A stretch of 64,000 nucleotides of DNA from Lepisosteus oculatus (taxonomy: Eukaryota; Chordata; Actinopteri; Semionotiformes; Lepisosteidae), in NCBI RefSeq assembly GCF_040954835.1, contig NC_090698.1, positions 67,711,284-67,775,283 on the forward strand, given 5' to 3'. The notes under the pieces are model-generated. The model did not search any database and was not told the DNA's origin. It saw only the letters and a list, made by a program, of their open reading frames with translations. Every line of letters begins with the position of its first letter. Position 1 is the stretch's first letter. Of this stretch, positions 46,413-58,400 are shown piece after piece. Both the position numbers and the translations under genes were made by a program.

Positions 46413-48696
46413 GCTGCCCCACCCAGGAGGAGGGACCGGGGATATCCAAAAAACACAGACCCACCTCCTTCCGGACAGACCACCGGAAAGTACTCTCATA
46501 CACGTGCACATACAAGTACCGATCGATGCACACTCAAACTCAGTGCAGGAGGGCAGGCACTCCATTGCCTGCTGTGTCATGCCATCCTGGTCGCCTTGAC
46601 AGACTGACTCCAGCTTTCATTAAACCGTCAATGATATCTTATTCTAGATCTGTCTTTATCTCTGACTATATCCAAGTTATGGGTATCTCGAGGCAATAGA
46701 TGCATAAATTGTCACAGTCAAGTGAAATGAGATTTGTTTACCATCTTTGAAAACAGCTGTAAAATCCTCTGATATGTTGATATACGGGAATGTACACTAC
46801 TTTTCTGTGCACAGATCCTAAAGGAATAGTTAATATTTAACAAAAAGTTTGGAACTCTAAGGAACAAGAAAGGGGAAAGGGCTAGATTTATTACAGTTGG
46901 AGCGCTTGCTGCGATAGAAGTGTAATTGATTACATTTGCTGTACATTAAGATCAAAATGTCTGTTGTACGCTACAGTACAGAATGATGCTCGACTTCAGC
47001 CATAGGTGTGTTTACAGTTTTTAATAAGACAGTGTTTTGTTGCATAAAATCTCATAAGTTTATTTTAGAGAAATAATTAGCATCAACTAAAAAACTTACA
47101 AAAATCCCACAAGCTGGATTTGCTTTTGATAATAAAAAAATGCTTTTTAAAGCATTTTGCGAGGTGGTGCCACAATTCCTGCAATAAACTGGTGTCCCAC
47201 CCAGACTGGTGTGCTGCTGTGCACCCTGTGCTTCTTTAATAAGCAGCTTTCTAATAAGGGATGAGTGGATGGTACCACAACTCATTGGCAGTGTATTATA
47301 CTTGGAGCAAATGTGATGTATCTAGACATTTCAGAGGATTTCACTGCTCTTTACCATCTTTTCTAAGTCTTTTTTTCAATAGAATGTCCAAATTGTAGTT
47401 AAACCATGCGTGTGCATTCTGTCTTCTCTGTATTTTACCAGTCACACTGGTTGAGGAAAAATAATGCAGTACTGCGCAGAGTTATAAATCCACTAATAAT
47501 ACATATTCATCAAGGGTGTTTTAATATGGCTTGTTAATAAAGATTAATCACTATGTAAAATAGGTGTCTAATAATACTGGGTCTATAGTACTCTAGACTC
47601 CACACCCTGATTTAGATTTCACATTAATGCCAGGAAAATAAAAGTGGATTTCATTCTAGTATGTGTAACTAATGCAGGATGGAATAATCAACCCTCTAGT
47701 TGAAAGATGCATTACATTCGGTTGATCTCTTAAATCCAAAGAAAGATATGAAATACCTGGGCATCTTTACACTAAAATGTAAGGTGAAGAATTTTTCTGC
47801 TTAAAAAAAAACATGACACAAACACATCTACGCCTGTTCAAGCCCCCTTTATATTAATCCATATGGAGTCCTTGACATTTTGCCATGATTCTTTTTTTCT
47901 GACCAATGCTGATGAGAGCATTCCCACCAGTGGATTTCAGTCAAGAGAGAGGACAGCCGCCTTACTGTACAGACATTCTCTCGGACTTTTCCATGGCAAT
48001 TAAACTGGGTGACCAGCAGCCATTCCCAGACTTGACCCTGTTTGAACTTCATGTTGCAGAGATCCGGTGAGGTCTTGAAACCTGGGCCCGCTCGGGAGAG
48101 CACTCTCAGGACCCACCACCTACAGTAGATCCAAACTACTGAAGAAGATCCGCGGCTGCAATGGACAGTTACAGTACATTGTGTATTGAGACCCCCTTTC
48201 TGGCTCCAGGACCAGGCGCTGTCTGTGCTTCAGTTCATCAGCAGAGAACTGTTAGAGCTACAGGCAGGGAAAAGGGGAGAAGGAGCATGTGTCCCCACAA
48301 TAAACATACTGCATCCCCTCTCTGCATTCATTCAATGAACTCTGAGCTCCACAAAGGTGTAGGGAAACACAAAAACCTATATACAGTACAAATAATATAT
48401 GTGTTGCATTTAATTTATTTATTAAATATGTAACTTATTCCAGGTAGTGTATAGCTGCATAGTGATGTGCAGTACAATAGTTAAGGATGTAAAAGGAAGC
48501 GAGCAGGCCAGCAAGGATTCAGGATTCAGCAGACAGAGGAGAAGCCAAGGCTCTTGGGCACAGCCCTCGCTCTGCAGTAAAAAAAAAAATCCCCATAGGT
48601 CTGGCAATTTCTGTGGTATGAAAAACGCAATAGTGAGATAGTAATCCACTACTAAGAAACCTTAGTACTATACTAAATACTATAAAATAGTCTAGG

Positions 48697-48900
48697 CAGG
48701 GGCATCAGGAGTCTGAAGGGCCAGTATGTCTGCAGGTTTTCAAGGTTTCTTTAAAGCAGCAGCACCTGAAGACCTGGGGGCAGATGTTAAATTGGTCCAA
48801 TTAAGTCTCTAATCAGCTGGTTTAGCCTAAGAGCTGAGTTGGAATGAAGACCTGTGGACATACAATCCTTTCAGGACCAGAATTGAACACCTCTGGTCCA
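48697..48900. repeat. Interspersed repeat with GGGCATCAGGAGTCTGAAGG end
   Basis: Starts GGGCATCAGGAGTCTGAAGG, then CCAGTATGTCTGCAGGTTTT. It ends with AAGACCTGTGGACATACAAT and ACCAGAATTGAACACCTCTGG. The two parts CCAGTATGTCTGCAGG and CCTGTGGACATAC are rough inverse complements, so this is a fold-back, MITE-like repeat. It matches a fish repeat pattern I know (CCAGTGTGTCTGCAGGTTTTC...GAACACCCCTGG). Family name uncertain. Confidence 0.6.
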
Positions 48901-50689
48901 AAATATGACCGTCAAACTTAAATTTAAGAGATCTGGATACAGACAAAACAGTAGTGATTACATTCTCATTTAATTTCTATTTCATTGTATGTATTTCTTT
49001 TGTTCTCAGATTTTTGCATTGTTCCATTATGCAGTGCACCACTGTACTCATGACCCATCTTAAAAAAAATAGACAAGGTGCTAAAACTTTACTTACCAAA
49101 ACACGCATCACATTGACTGCACTGCTTTTAAAATTGGTATATAAGTGTGTGCATTTCACAGATATTTAAAATTGTAACATGACATTAACTTGTGATATAA
49201 CACACCGACCCTTCTAAAAGTAAACATCAAATTTTGAAAGAAACGAATAATGCTGATCAAATAATTTTTGGAATTGGAAAGGGAATATTTAGTGTGTTTC
49301 TATTCTAGGGTGTGATGAATATTGTCACTTGGTTATTGGGGCATTAGATATATTTTTTTCCTTGTCTTTTAGCAATCATCTCTATCAGGGCTGTTAAAGA
49401 AGTTTTAAACATTTAAACTAAACAAACCAATTGAGCTTTAAAGGAATACATCATAAAGTAGTCAGAGATACACTGCTTGTGTTTTTAACAGGCAATGTCC
49501 AAATACTCGCATGCATTTTTAATTAATGCTTTGTAATGTCACCTTTTTTCTTCTTTAAAAATATTACTTTTAGAGTTGAATACTGTAAATAATATAATTA
49601 CCACAGCTATTTTGCTGACAACATAATGTAGCTGAAATTGGGTCCTGAGGAGGGACTAAGATTCTTTATTTGCAATTTTGTAAATAAGAGAAGATATGTG
49701 ATATGAATTTTTATTTGCCATTGTGGCACAATGAGGTTAGTGGACATGTGTTAGATCAAGAGGTGTCATGATCTTATGATCAAGCAATGAAAGTCCTTTT
49801 GAATCAGCTATTTGTCTTCATGGAACTGATTCAGAGTTAAGAGAACAAAATGGGCTACTGTACAATTTAAAACTGAATCCACTAGGTATTGCTATTGTTA
49901 TCTGAAACAAATCCAGGGACTGAGGTTCCTGAAAGCTTTCTGGACTTGCTTTGCTTCCTATTTACATCCTTGGCAGAAATGACAGGCAGTATTACTGGGA
50001 GAGGAGAGACAGTATTGGTGCCTTTTGGGAGGACAGTTCTGTGGAGTTGTCAGCACTGCCTAGACCTGCACACACAAGTTGAATCCTTCTTAACTGCTTG
50101 ATGTTTGAGCTTCAGGAAAATAGTTCTGTAAAGGGAGCAGCAGGTATATATGTACATGTATTTATTATTTTCTGTCTGTTAGTATAATAACTCCTGCTTG
50201 TACATATTCCAGGTGGCACCAATGTTTTCTTTTATCAATGCTATATAATGTGTATGGCATTATTAATTTAAGGTGGCTATTAACAACAAGGTGCTCATGT
50301 GAACACAACCTAATACCAGTGTCGTGTTTTTTTTCATTTTCAAAAAAAATGTTAATCTCCTGGTGTTTCTTCTGTATCTTTCATCAAAATGTTCTCTGTG
50401 AAATTTTGAAACCAAAGCCCCATTATAAGAAAGACTGCTCTGAAAGAGATCCCATGCTTTGGATGAAATGTTTGAACCAAAGCTTACTTGGCCAGTAAAG
50501 ATCCATGGATATTTTTCTTTTTAAAGAGTGGGACTTTTACCCTAGGGTCCTGGTTAAATTCTACTCTGGTTTCACGCAAACTTAAATTCCCTCTTAATCT
50601 CCCCTTCATCAATCCCTCCTCCTGACTGAACAGTTGACACATACTGTATTTCACCATGCTGGTGGGTGCTCTACTTGCTGAATGAGGTT

Positions 50690-50762
50690 AATCCTCTCCT
50701 TTATGTAAAGTACTTTGGGATATGATATGATGAAAACCACTATATAAATACAGGGAACCATT
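50690..50762 (+). repeat. SINE/LINE-tail-like fragment
   Basis: TGTAAAGTACTTTGGGATAT followed by AACCACTATATAAATACAGG resembles the shared 3' tail AAAGCGCTTTGGG...CTATATAAATA of many vertebrate SINEs. Short and diverged. Confidence 0.4.
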
Positions 50763-52331
50763 TTATTTAGATATTTCATGTTAATGCAAGTTACGTTAAA
50801 TCTTAGGCCAATGTAATTCAGATCTTCAGATCTAATTGAGATTCTTTTAGATCATATTTAAGTTAGAGGGAATCATTCTGAGTGCTTGATTCAAAAGCCT
50901 ATGACTTAACTGCACAGGGACATGGAGAAAACAAACTAAATATCAGCAAAAAATTCAGCTGAAATGTGAAAGTAAAATTCAGCAAAAAATTATACGATTG
51001 TGACTGAAATGAAACAGTTTGAATAACAATTTGAATATCCGAACTGCAAAAATACAGCAGCACATAGTTAAGTGTTTATTCTATTTGTCTGCATGATTAC
51101 CGGCCTCTAGTGGGTGCTGGCTGTACAGCCACACATTTCTGCAAAAGAATAAAAGGCATCAAATATTGTCATGTAATACTGTCCGTCAAGCCCTGTTGCT
51201 TCTTTGGAGTTAAAATGGACAAAAATGTATATTTTTTAATTGATCTTCATCTTAGAACAGCATTGGAAAGCATATAATGAAAAAAAATTCATATAATGAA
51301 AAAATAGGAAATGGATATTTTTTCCTATTCAAATAAAGTGAAATGAGACGTTCCCAAGGTACTGTGGGTTTTCATATTTCACAGATGATCCTAACAAAGA
51401 ACCACAGAGTTAAGATCTTATATTTTTTACAGAATAAGAGTTACATTATGCATTATAGAATTATTTTATACATACGTACTTGTGCAGAATAAACTGGAAA
51501 CCAGACTAAAAAGAAAGTGAAATAAAATGGCACTTTTTATACAGAGAGCTGTAAAGATCATATTTAAAAAGGCCTTTAAATATTTTCAATACATTTCATT
51601 AAGGACACAATATTTATCATGAGTTAGGTCAAACAGATAATCGAGTGTTATTAATATTGCTTTAAAGTGCAAAGTGGCTAAACAAATGTCCATAACATTT
51701 CACAGCAGGAAGGAAACAGCCATATTTGTACAGAAGGGGCATAAAAGAATTTTAACAGAATACCAGATACTTTTGTGAGTGATTGTACAGTTTCATTGAG
51801 TGTTTGGGGCTTTATCAATATAATTTATTCACTGTTCAGTGCATTAGAATGGAACACTGTAATGGTATAAAACATCAAATTCAATCAAATCCACCACATG
51901 AAGATCAATATATATCAATCTGAAATAACAGTAGGTTTTTTTTTAATATTGCACCTTTGATTTTTTACTGATCAGATAAGTAGAAGAAATTGACATTTCA
52001 AATGAAGTTAATAAAGCTGACCCCTGCCCATGGAAATCATTTGTGCTGTGATCTGGCTCATCTAAAGAGTAAACAGCTTAAAACAGACTGTAGCAGCCTA
52101 ATTTTCAGACCTGATTAAATGCTGTTCACATGCTGGAAACTTCATCCATTTCAAATCTCTACTCTATTTCTAAAGAGAACTCAGAGACTTTAAAACAACT
52201 GAAAAAGACCTGAGTGTAAAATAAATCAGTCCTCTTTTTCACTGAATCACTGCAGGAATCAGGAGTTGATAGTTTTATCCCTGTATTTCACTGACAATGT
52301 GAAGAGGTTACCACTTCAGGGCTGGTCTTCA

Positions 52332-52420
52332 CTAAGCTGCCATCTGTTTCTGAACAGTGCTGAGACCCAGGGAATTGTGGGTGAGATGTCCAAAGGTATG
52401 GCCATACTGGAACCTGTACC
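52332..52420 (-). CDS. CIMIP2B: CIMIP2B exon 6 (last)
   Basis: Acceptor TTCTTTCACTACAG on the - strand, first coding base 52420, stop TAG at 52334-52332. Encodes YRFQYGHTFGHLTHNSLGLS and TVQKQMAA. This C-terminal block is almost the same as in human FAM166B, which confirms the distant last exon. Confidence 0.92.
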
Positions 52421-55400
52421 CTGTAGTGAAAGAAGATGCAGAAAACCATGAGTCTTCAGAAATACAAAAAAAAATTGAAGCTGGTGTACCTGATTCATAC
52501 TTTTATTAAACACAACTAATTGTGTTCAGTAAATAAACACAATGGGCTATTCTATATTAACTCTATGTTATGATGTCTAGATAGATTCAAGATTTGCCTT
52601 CTATACAGCAGCTACTTGATTGGAACACCACCTCCAGTTTCTATAACTTGTAGACATACTGTACAGTGCGTTCCAAACTGTACCTGAAAGCATAACATCC
52701 CCAAACATTCAGTTTAGTTTGAATTGTAAATGCTTGACCAAAATACCTAATAGTTCCCAATATGTATTTTGCATGCTATACTATCAAGTCAAATTTGATC
52801 TGTTTATATACTGTTACTATTTTATACTAATACACTACAACTTACTGTTACATATCCATGCTTGTAAAAGTCTCAGTTATAAAAGGATATATCCCTCCAA
52901 CTATCTTTACATGATGTGAAAAACTGACATTTGCTCCTCATACTTTTAAACTGGTTTTGAAAGCTCACCCTTCCTGTGTGTATTTGCATTTTTGTTTACC
53001 TAAACAGCAGATTGTTTTTAAAACCCTGCAAGTTGTGGAACATTGCAACCTTCTCCCTACAGCATCTAAGGTAAACGCTGTTGAGATATTCTGTAGCCTT
53101 TTTTGACTCCGCAGATCACAATCTACAGGAATGGGGCTGTTCACAATTGCCCTAGGGCAGTCCCTGATGCCTGGGGATCCTACATGCCGATGATGTGATT
53201 CACTCACCGGGCACGTGACCAGTGTAGGAGGGCAAGAGACCCAGGTTTGATGGGTAGATCGTGGAGATCGGAGGAAGACTGTATCCCACTCTGGGTTCCC
53301 CTGGAAGTGGGAATGTACCAGGGTCACTCTTGTTTATCTCCTGATTGAACTGGATAAGGGCCTTGTTGGTGGTTATCGGATAGCCGGTGCCCATGAGGAA
53401 ACGAGCTTTCGGGACATATCCAGTGAAGCCTGTGTGGAAAAACACAGTCCAACACTGAGAGTGCAGTTTGCAGCAGAATCCCTCGAGTTCAAAGAAATCT
53501 TAAGACTTAATTACTAAATAATATATTATTTCTGAGGAAGTCTTTTTTTGCTCCATATAAAAACTGCATTCCATGAAAGGCTGCCATCCATCATATTATA
53601 CAGCATAATGCTGCATGTCTGGCTTCAGTCTGCATTACAGCATCCAGCCGATCTGTTGCTAAGCGATAACAGTACCACCTTGATAGCGGTCAGAAACAAG
53701 TTACATGTGGTGCATCAAGGGACTCTGTACCTTGGGTCTTCTTTTTTAACATCTATACAAATTGCCTGTGGCATGTGACATTCCACTTCTAAACTCCTAA
53801 GAAAGGGAAGTACAGTATGTACTGTAGGATATGTGATGATTTGCATCACACACTAACTGGTTTTATTAGAGAAGGTCTTTTACCTGAGATGAAATACTTG
53901 TGGGGGTTTTCATTGTCCATGAAATACGGGGAGCCATGTGGATGCCAGGCTTCTGGGGAGAGATACGGAGATGCCTCTTTGGAAATGGGTGCCAGAGCGG
54001 TGTTATAGCGAGGGAGCTGTGGATAGACATCCAGACATAATTCACTGTTGGTTAATTTCTTAAATTCTTTATTTTTTTGTGGATGGTTTTCAATAAACAC
54101 AATCATTAATTTGAGAAGAGATCTTGTTAAACTGAAGAACAATAAAGGGATAAAACTCATAGTGATAAATATGTACAATGCCTTGCACAATATTCAATAT
54201 TCACAGTATACATCCCTGACCTTCATGTTTTGCAGAAGTACTACACAGAAATAAACTCTCAAAATAACCTTTTTTTTATGCAGACCAGTAATTATCAAAA
54301 TGAACACTGCAGGTTTTGCTGACATTACTGCATTGTATTCCACTAGACACAGACTTCTGTTTTCAGAGTTCTAATAAGGTCTTATTTTTATTTTTGATCA
54401 TTTCATTCCTGCTGAGTTTTGGAGTTAAAGGTGTAAAGCTGATTTGCAGTTGAACATAAAATACTGTTCCTGAGCACAACATGAAATGACTTTGGCAGAT
54501 TACATTTTACACTTTACTGAAGGTGGGGTATCATCATCACCTACACTGATCCGTCTGTGTACAGGCATAAGGGACTCCATAACTTCAAAGATTGATATAC
54601 CTGGTGCACATCACGCACACACTCATGTACAGCAAGAATAGTTAGGGATGAATACAACAGTGCAGTACTTATTTAAAGACGGGGGGGGGGGGTCTCTGTT
54701 TTTACATTGACCATATCCCCCACAAAAGAAGCCTTGACTGAAAAGGACTCATGTCAAATCTAATATGAGATACCCTGCAGATGTGCCAGAAGGGGGCGAC
54801 GGGGATTCTCTAATCAGCAGGGACTGGGAGGCTTGGCAGAAGGACAGAGAGGGATGGTGCAAAGTACAGGCAAATCCTAGAGGGAAATCTTCAAGAGTTA
54901 TCCAGGCACCACAAACTCCCAGTTCAGCAGGACGAGGACCAGAAGCCCAAGGTCCACACCACACTGAACTGCTCTGGCAAGTTTTGCATCTGATAGAAAA
55001 TCTATGGTGAGGCCTAACTGGAGCAGATGTGCCAGGAAGAATGTACAAAATTACACTTTGCAAAGATTAGAAATTTTGTCTGCAGTAATTGAGGCCAAAG
55101 GTGCTTTCCACCACATTTTAAAACAGGTCATACGTTGAAGCGGTTATTAACCTGATCCTGCCCCAGTACAGATCTCAGTCAAACGAACTGAAACGTCATT
55201 GGAAATCTAAGCTAAGTCATGCTGCATTTTATCCACAACATCTAAAACTAACAGCTGAAGGTAGGACTGGTATGAGGTTGGCGATCTGGGGAGGAGTTAC
55301 TTTGCGCTCAGGCAGGCTGCTGCTGTGTTTTGGTGTAAAGTCAGGCGCCGCTGCCTTCTCGAATCTGAGCCGCTGTTCCCTGTCAAACTCGGAAAGCGCT

Positions 55401-58400
55401 TCTCGACACGTCTCTGCATAAGTCCTGGAGAAGTAGTTCTGGCTTTTGGGGACAAAGCCTGTAGGCACAGAAACACAAAGAGAAGGGCATTTTAAAATTC
55501 TTGTGCCTTCTGTGTTGTTTCTGATCAGACTGAATAACAATTAAACCACTCCTTCGCAAGAGAATAAAATTAACCTGTACAGTACCCTTTTTCATATCAT
55601 TTCATTTTATTTGACCACATGCTACAGTGGCATGACTTGAACATCAAATATCATTGTGAGCAAGAAAAAAACAATAACTGTAAAGCTTTAGTAAATCACT
55701 ATTATATGTGAAACAGTCAAATTAATTGTGTCAATTGGAAATTAACTTTTGTATCTTGTGTAACTGTAGGTTTCCTGCTGGTTTAGTCAAGTTAATAAAC
55801 ATTTCTTAAGAAATAAGCTTTCTTAAGCTTATCTTAGTACTGTATACCTAGGTAAGTTGTGGGTTAATGACTGTCAAGGCACAGCACAGAAACACACAGT
55901 ATAAGATGACATAAAGAGCACAGAGAAGAGAGAGGAAGAAACAAGAAGCAGGGAAGAAGGAGAGAGAAGAGAGAGGAGTCCGGAGGAGTGGGGACTTGAA
56001 GCTTGCGCCAGGCGAGTGGTCATCAAAACCAAACCTGACTGGAGCGAAGTACTGTATTTGAACCTTGTTAGAGAGAGCTTGCTATTCTGTGTTTTTCAGG
56101 AACTTGGGTTTCCTGGGTAAAACATACTTCAGTTAGAAACATATTTCCAGCTTAGGGTGCATTTTTATGGATAGGGATACAGGTTCCCATTTGTTGTATG
56201 GCATATGGGGTGCAGAGAGAGAGATTTAGATGCAGCTTGTATCATATTTAGTTAGAAGGCTGCTTATCTCTTATGTTGCCTCTGTAGCTAATAAGAGTTC
56301 AATGCTTAGTAGCAGTCTGGGGTTTTCTGGTTGACCAGAATGTTAGGCCTCTGAAACGCCTTGTTTATAAATACTGTACATAGAGTAACGTGTGTGTTGT
56401 ATGGTTTGTGGTGTGTAGTATAGTATATCTCTTGTCATTGTAATACTGTAAATATTTGTTTAACCAAGTGTCCCTGGATTATTACTCTTTTCAACAAAGC
56501 TGTGCCAGATAACAAAGAACACACATGGCTCTAATTCTACCTTTACATGATTTATTTCCATTTATGACATAACCCACTAACCTCAGAACCAACACTTTAA
56601 ATGGGATTACTCACTAAATGGAAGGTCCAGTTGTTTCCAATTTACTGCAGTAACCCAGATTCAGATTCTCACATGGTCAGCATGTATTTGTTTGCAGTCC
56701 CCTGACAGGTTTAAATGTGTGGTCTACAAATATTCAAACTGCTTGGTTTGTGATTCAAAGGATTTTCTAAAAAGCATAAAAAGGAGCACAGTCTCTCATT
56801 TTAGTTGTCAATGCCAAATCCAAAACAAACTGGTACCAAAGATGAAATGGGACCAAAAGCCCCAGTGAAAAATCAACATGTGCAGATGAAAGAGGGAAAA
56901 GATAGGAAGGAAAAGGGAGACGTTTTAAGGTGGAAAAGAGGAAATCGAGGATCACAGAAGATCTAGTGGGAATAAGGTGCAGGAAGGTTTCGAGAAAGAG
57001 GGAAAATGGACAGGCAAGCACTCCCAGGCAATGAAAGAGCACATAGAGGCCTACTGCTCCAATCTAGAATGAAGGTCAGAGACAAGAGGCTGGAGGAGAA
57101 AGGCGACCTGTGTATCCAGGGATCATCCTCTCCAGCGGTCTCTGGTCTCCTTGGCGACTCCTCCAGATCTCGTCTCGGGGGCCCGTGTCCGTCTCTGTCG
57201 ACGGGAACCTCCCGCTGTGCAGGACGAGTCTCTGCGAGCGAGGAACATCTGGGCTGGTCAGGAGTCGGGCCGTCAGTTTCCCGTACGTGTTCCCCACGTT
57301 GTACTTCAGCTGAGGGCAGTACCCCGCATACCTGCCCAGAAAGGACGGTGTCCGATTACAGTGCTGTTACGGACATGGACTGAGATCCGTGCCGGGTCTT
57401 GTAGTCGACCCTATGCAATGCGGTAAGAGCCGGAGAAAACAGAAGGCGTGGTAAAAGGAAACACACAGCTGTTTAATAGTGCACAAAATAATAGTGACAG
57501 TCCGTGAGACAGTGAACAGGGGAGACAAAGAACGGCATCCAAATCCAAACAGTTCTGAAGGCAGGTCAGGGCCCAGTTCAGGAGTCCAGCAGCAAGTAAT
57601 CCATCCTGGGACGCGACAAAGTTAAAATCCCCGGGAAGGGGGAAAACACGAACAGACAAAACATGGAGGTCCTAGGGTGATGGGGCGAGATCCTCCAGAC
57701 CCCGGGCTCAGGAAGCGGGAGGTGTCGAGGATGAGGCCTGTGCCCTCAGGAGTCGGACGTAGGGTATCCTGGTGCTAGGCGGGCCTTGCGATATCTTTAC
57801 CCTAATGATGAGCCCCGAGGACTGGAGGAGCTAGTCTTTAAATAAGACACCTAAGAGGGTACACCTGGGGAGCTTAATCACAAGGACAATAACGGGAGCA
57901 GTGGAGCGCCCTCTAGGGAGAGATGTCGGGTGTGACAGGTGCTGAACCTCCATTTTTAGGAGCAAGAAAATTACTGTCAGGGGGGCAGGGGAAATGGATT
58001 TTCTTCTCAAAATGTCACAAATCTCTACTGGTGAGGTAATATTAGGCCTGAAAGGTGTTCAAATCTGATTTCCTTTTTCCAGGATTCAACAGTCGTCCAC
58101 ATGCAAAGTTCATGTGGTGTAAAGCAGAATGTGGATAAAAGCACAAGGTCAGAAGTTCATTTGTTTTCACATTACTTTAATCTCCTTCTCTTTACAACAC
58201 AGAAGTGACAATCAGGGCTGTAATTCCAGACAGTGGAGGAAAACAAAAATATACATGGCAAAGAAGGGGGTATTTCTACCCTGAATTGTGTTTGCACAAC
58301 ACTGATGTCAAGTCAAAATGAAAATTTAAAAGGTTTAGTATTAAAAACATTGTACAGTTGAATAAATAATTCACCAAACAATAAACTGCTGCATATTATA

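Larger units (their letters stand above)
46413..52331. other. Convergent intergenic region with both 3' UTRs
   Basis: About 5.9 kb between the RUSC2 and CIMIP2B stop codons, AT-rich with no coding gene recognised. Possible RUSC2 polyadenylation signals (AATAAA) are at 47183-47188, 47536-47541 and 47637-47642; which one is used cannot be read from sequence. It holds an interspersed repeat at 48697-48900 and a short SINE-tail-like piece near 50690-50762. Confidence 0.6.
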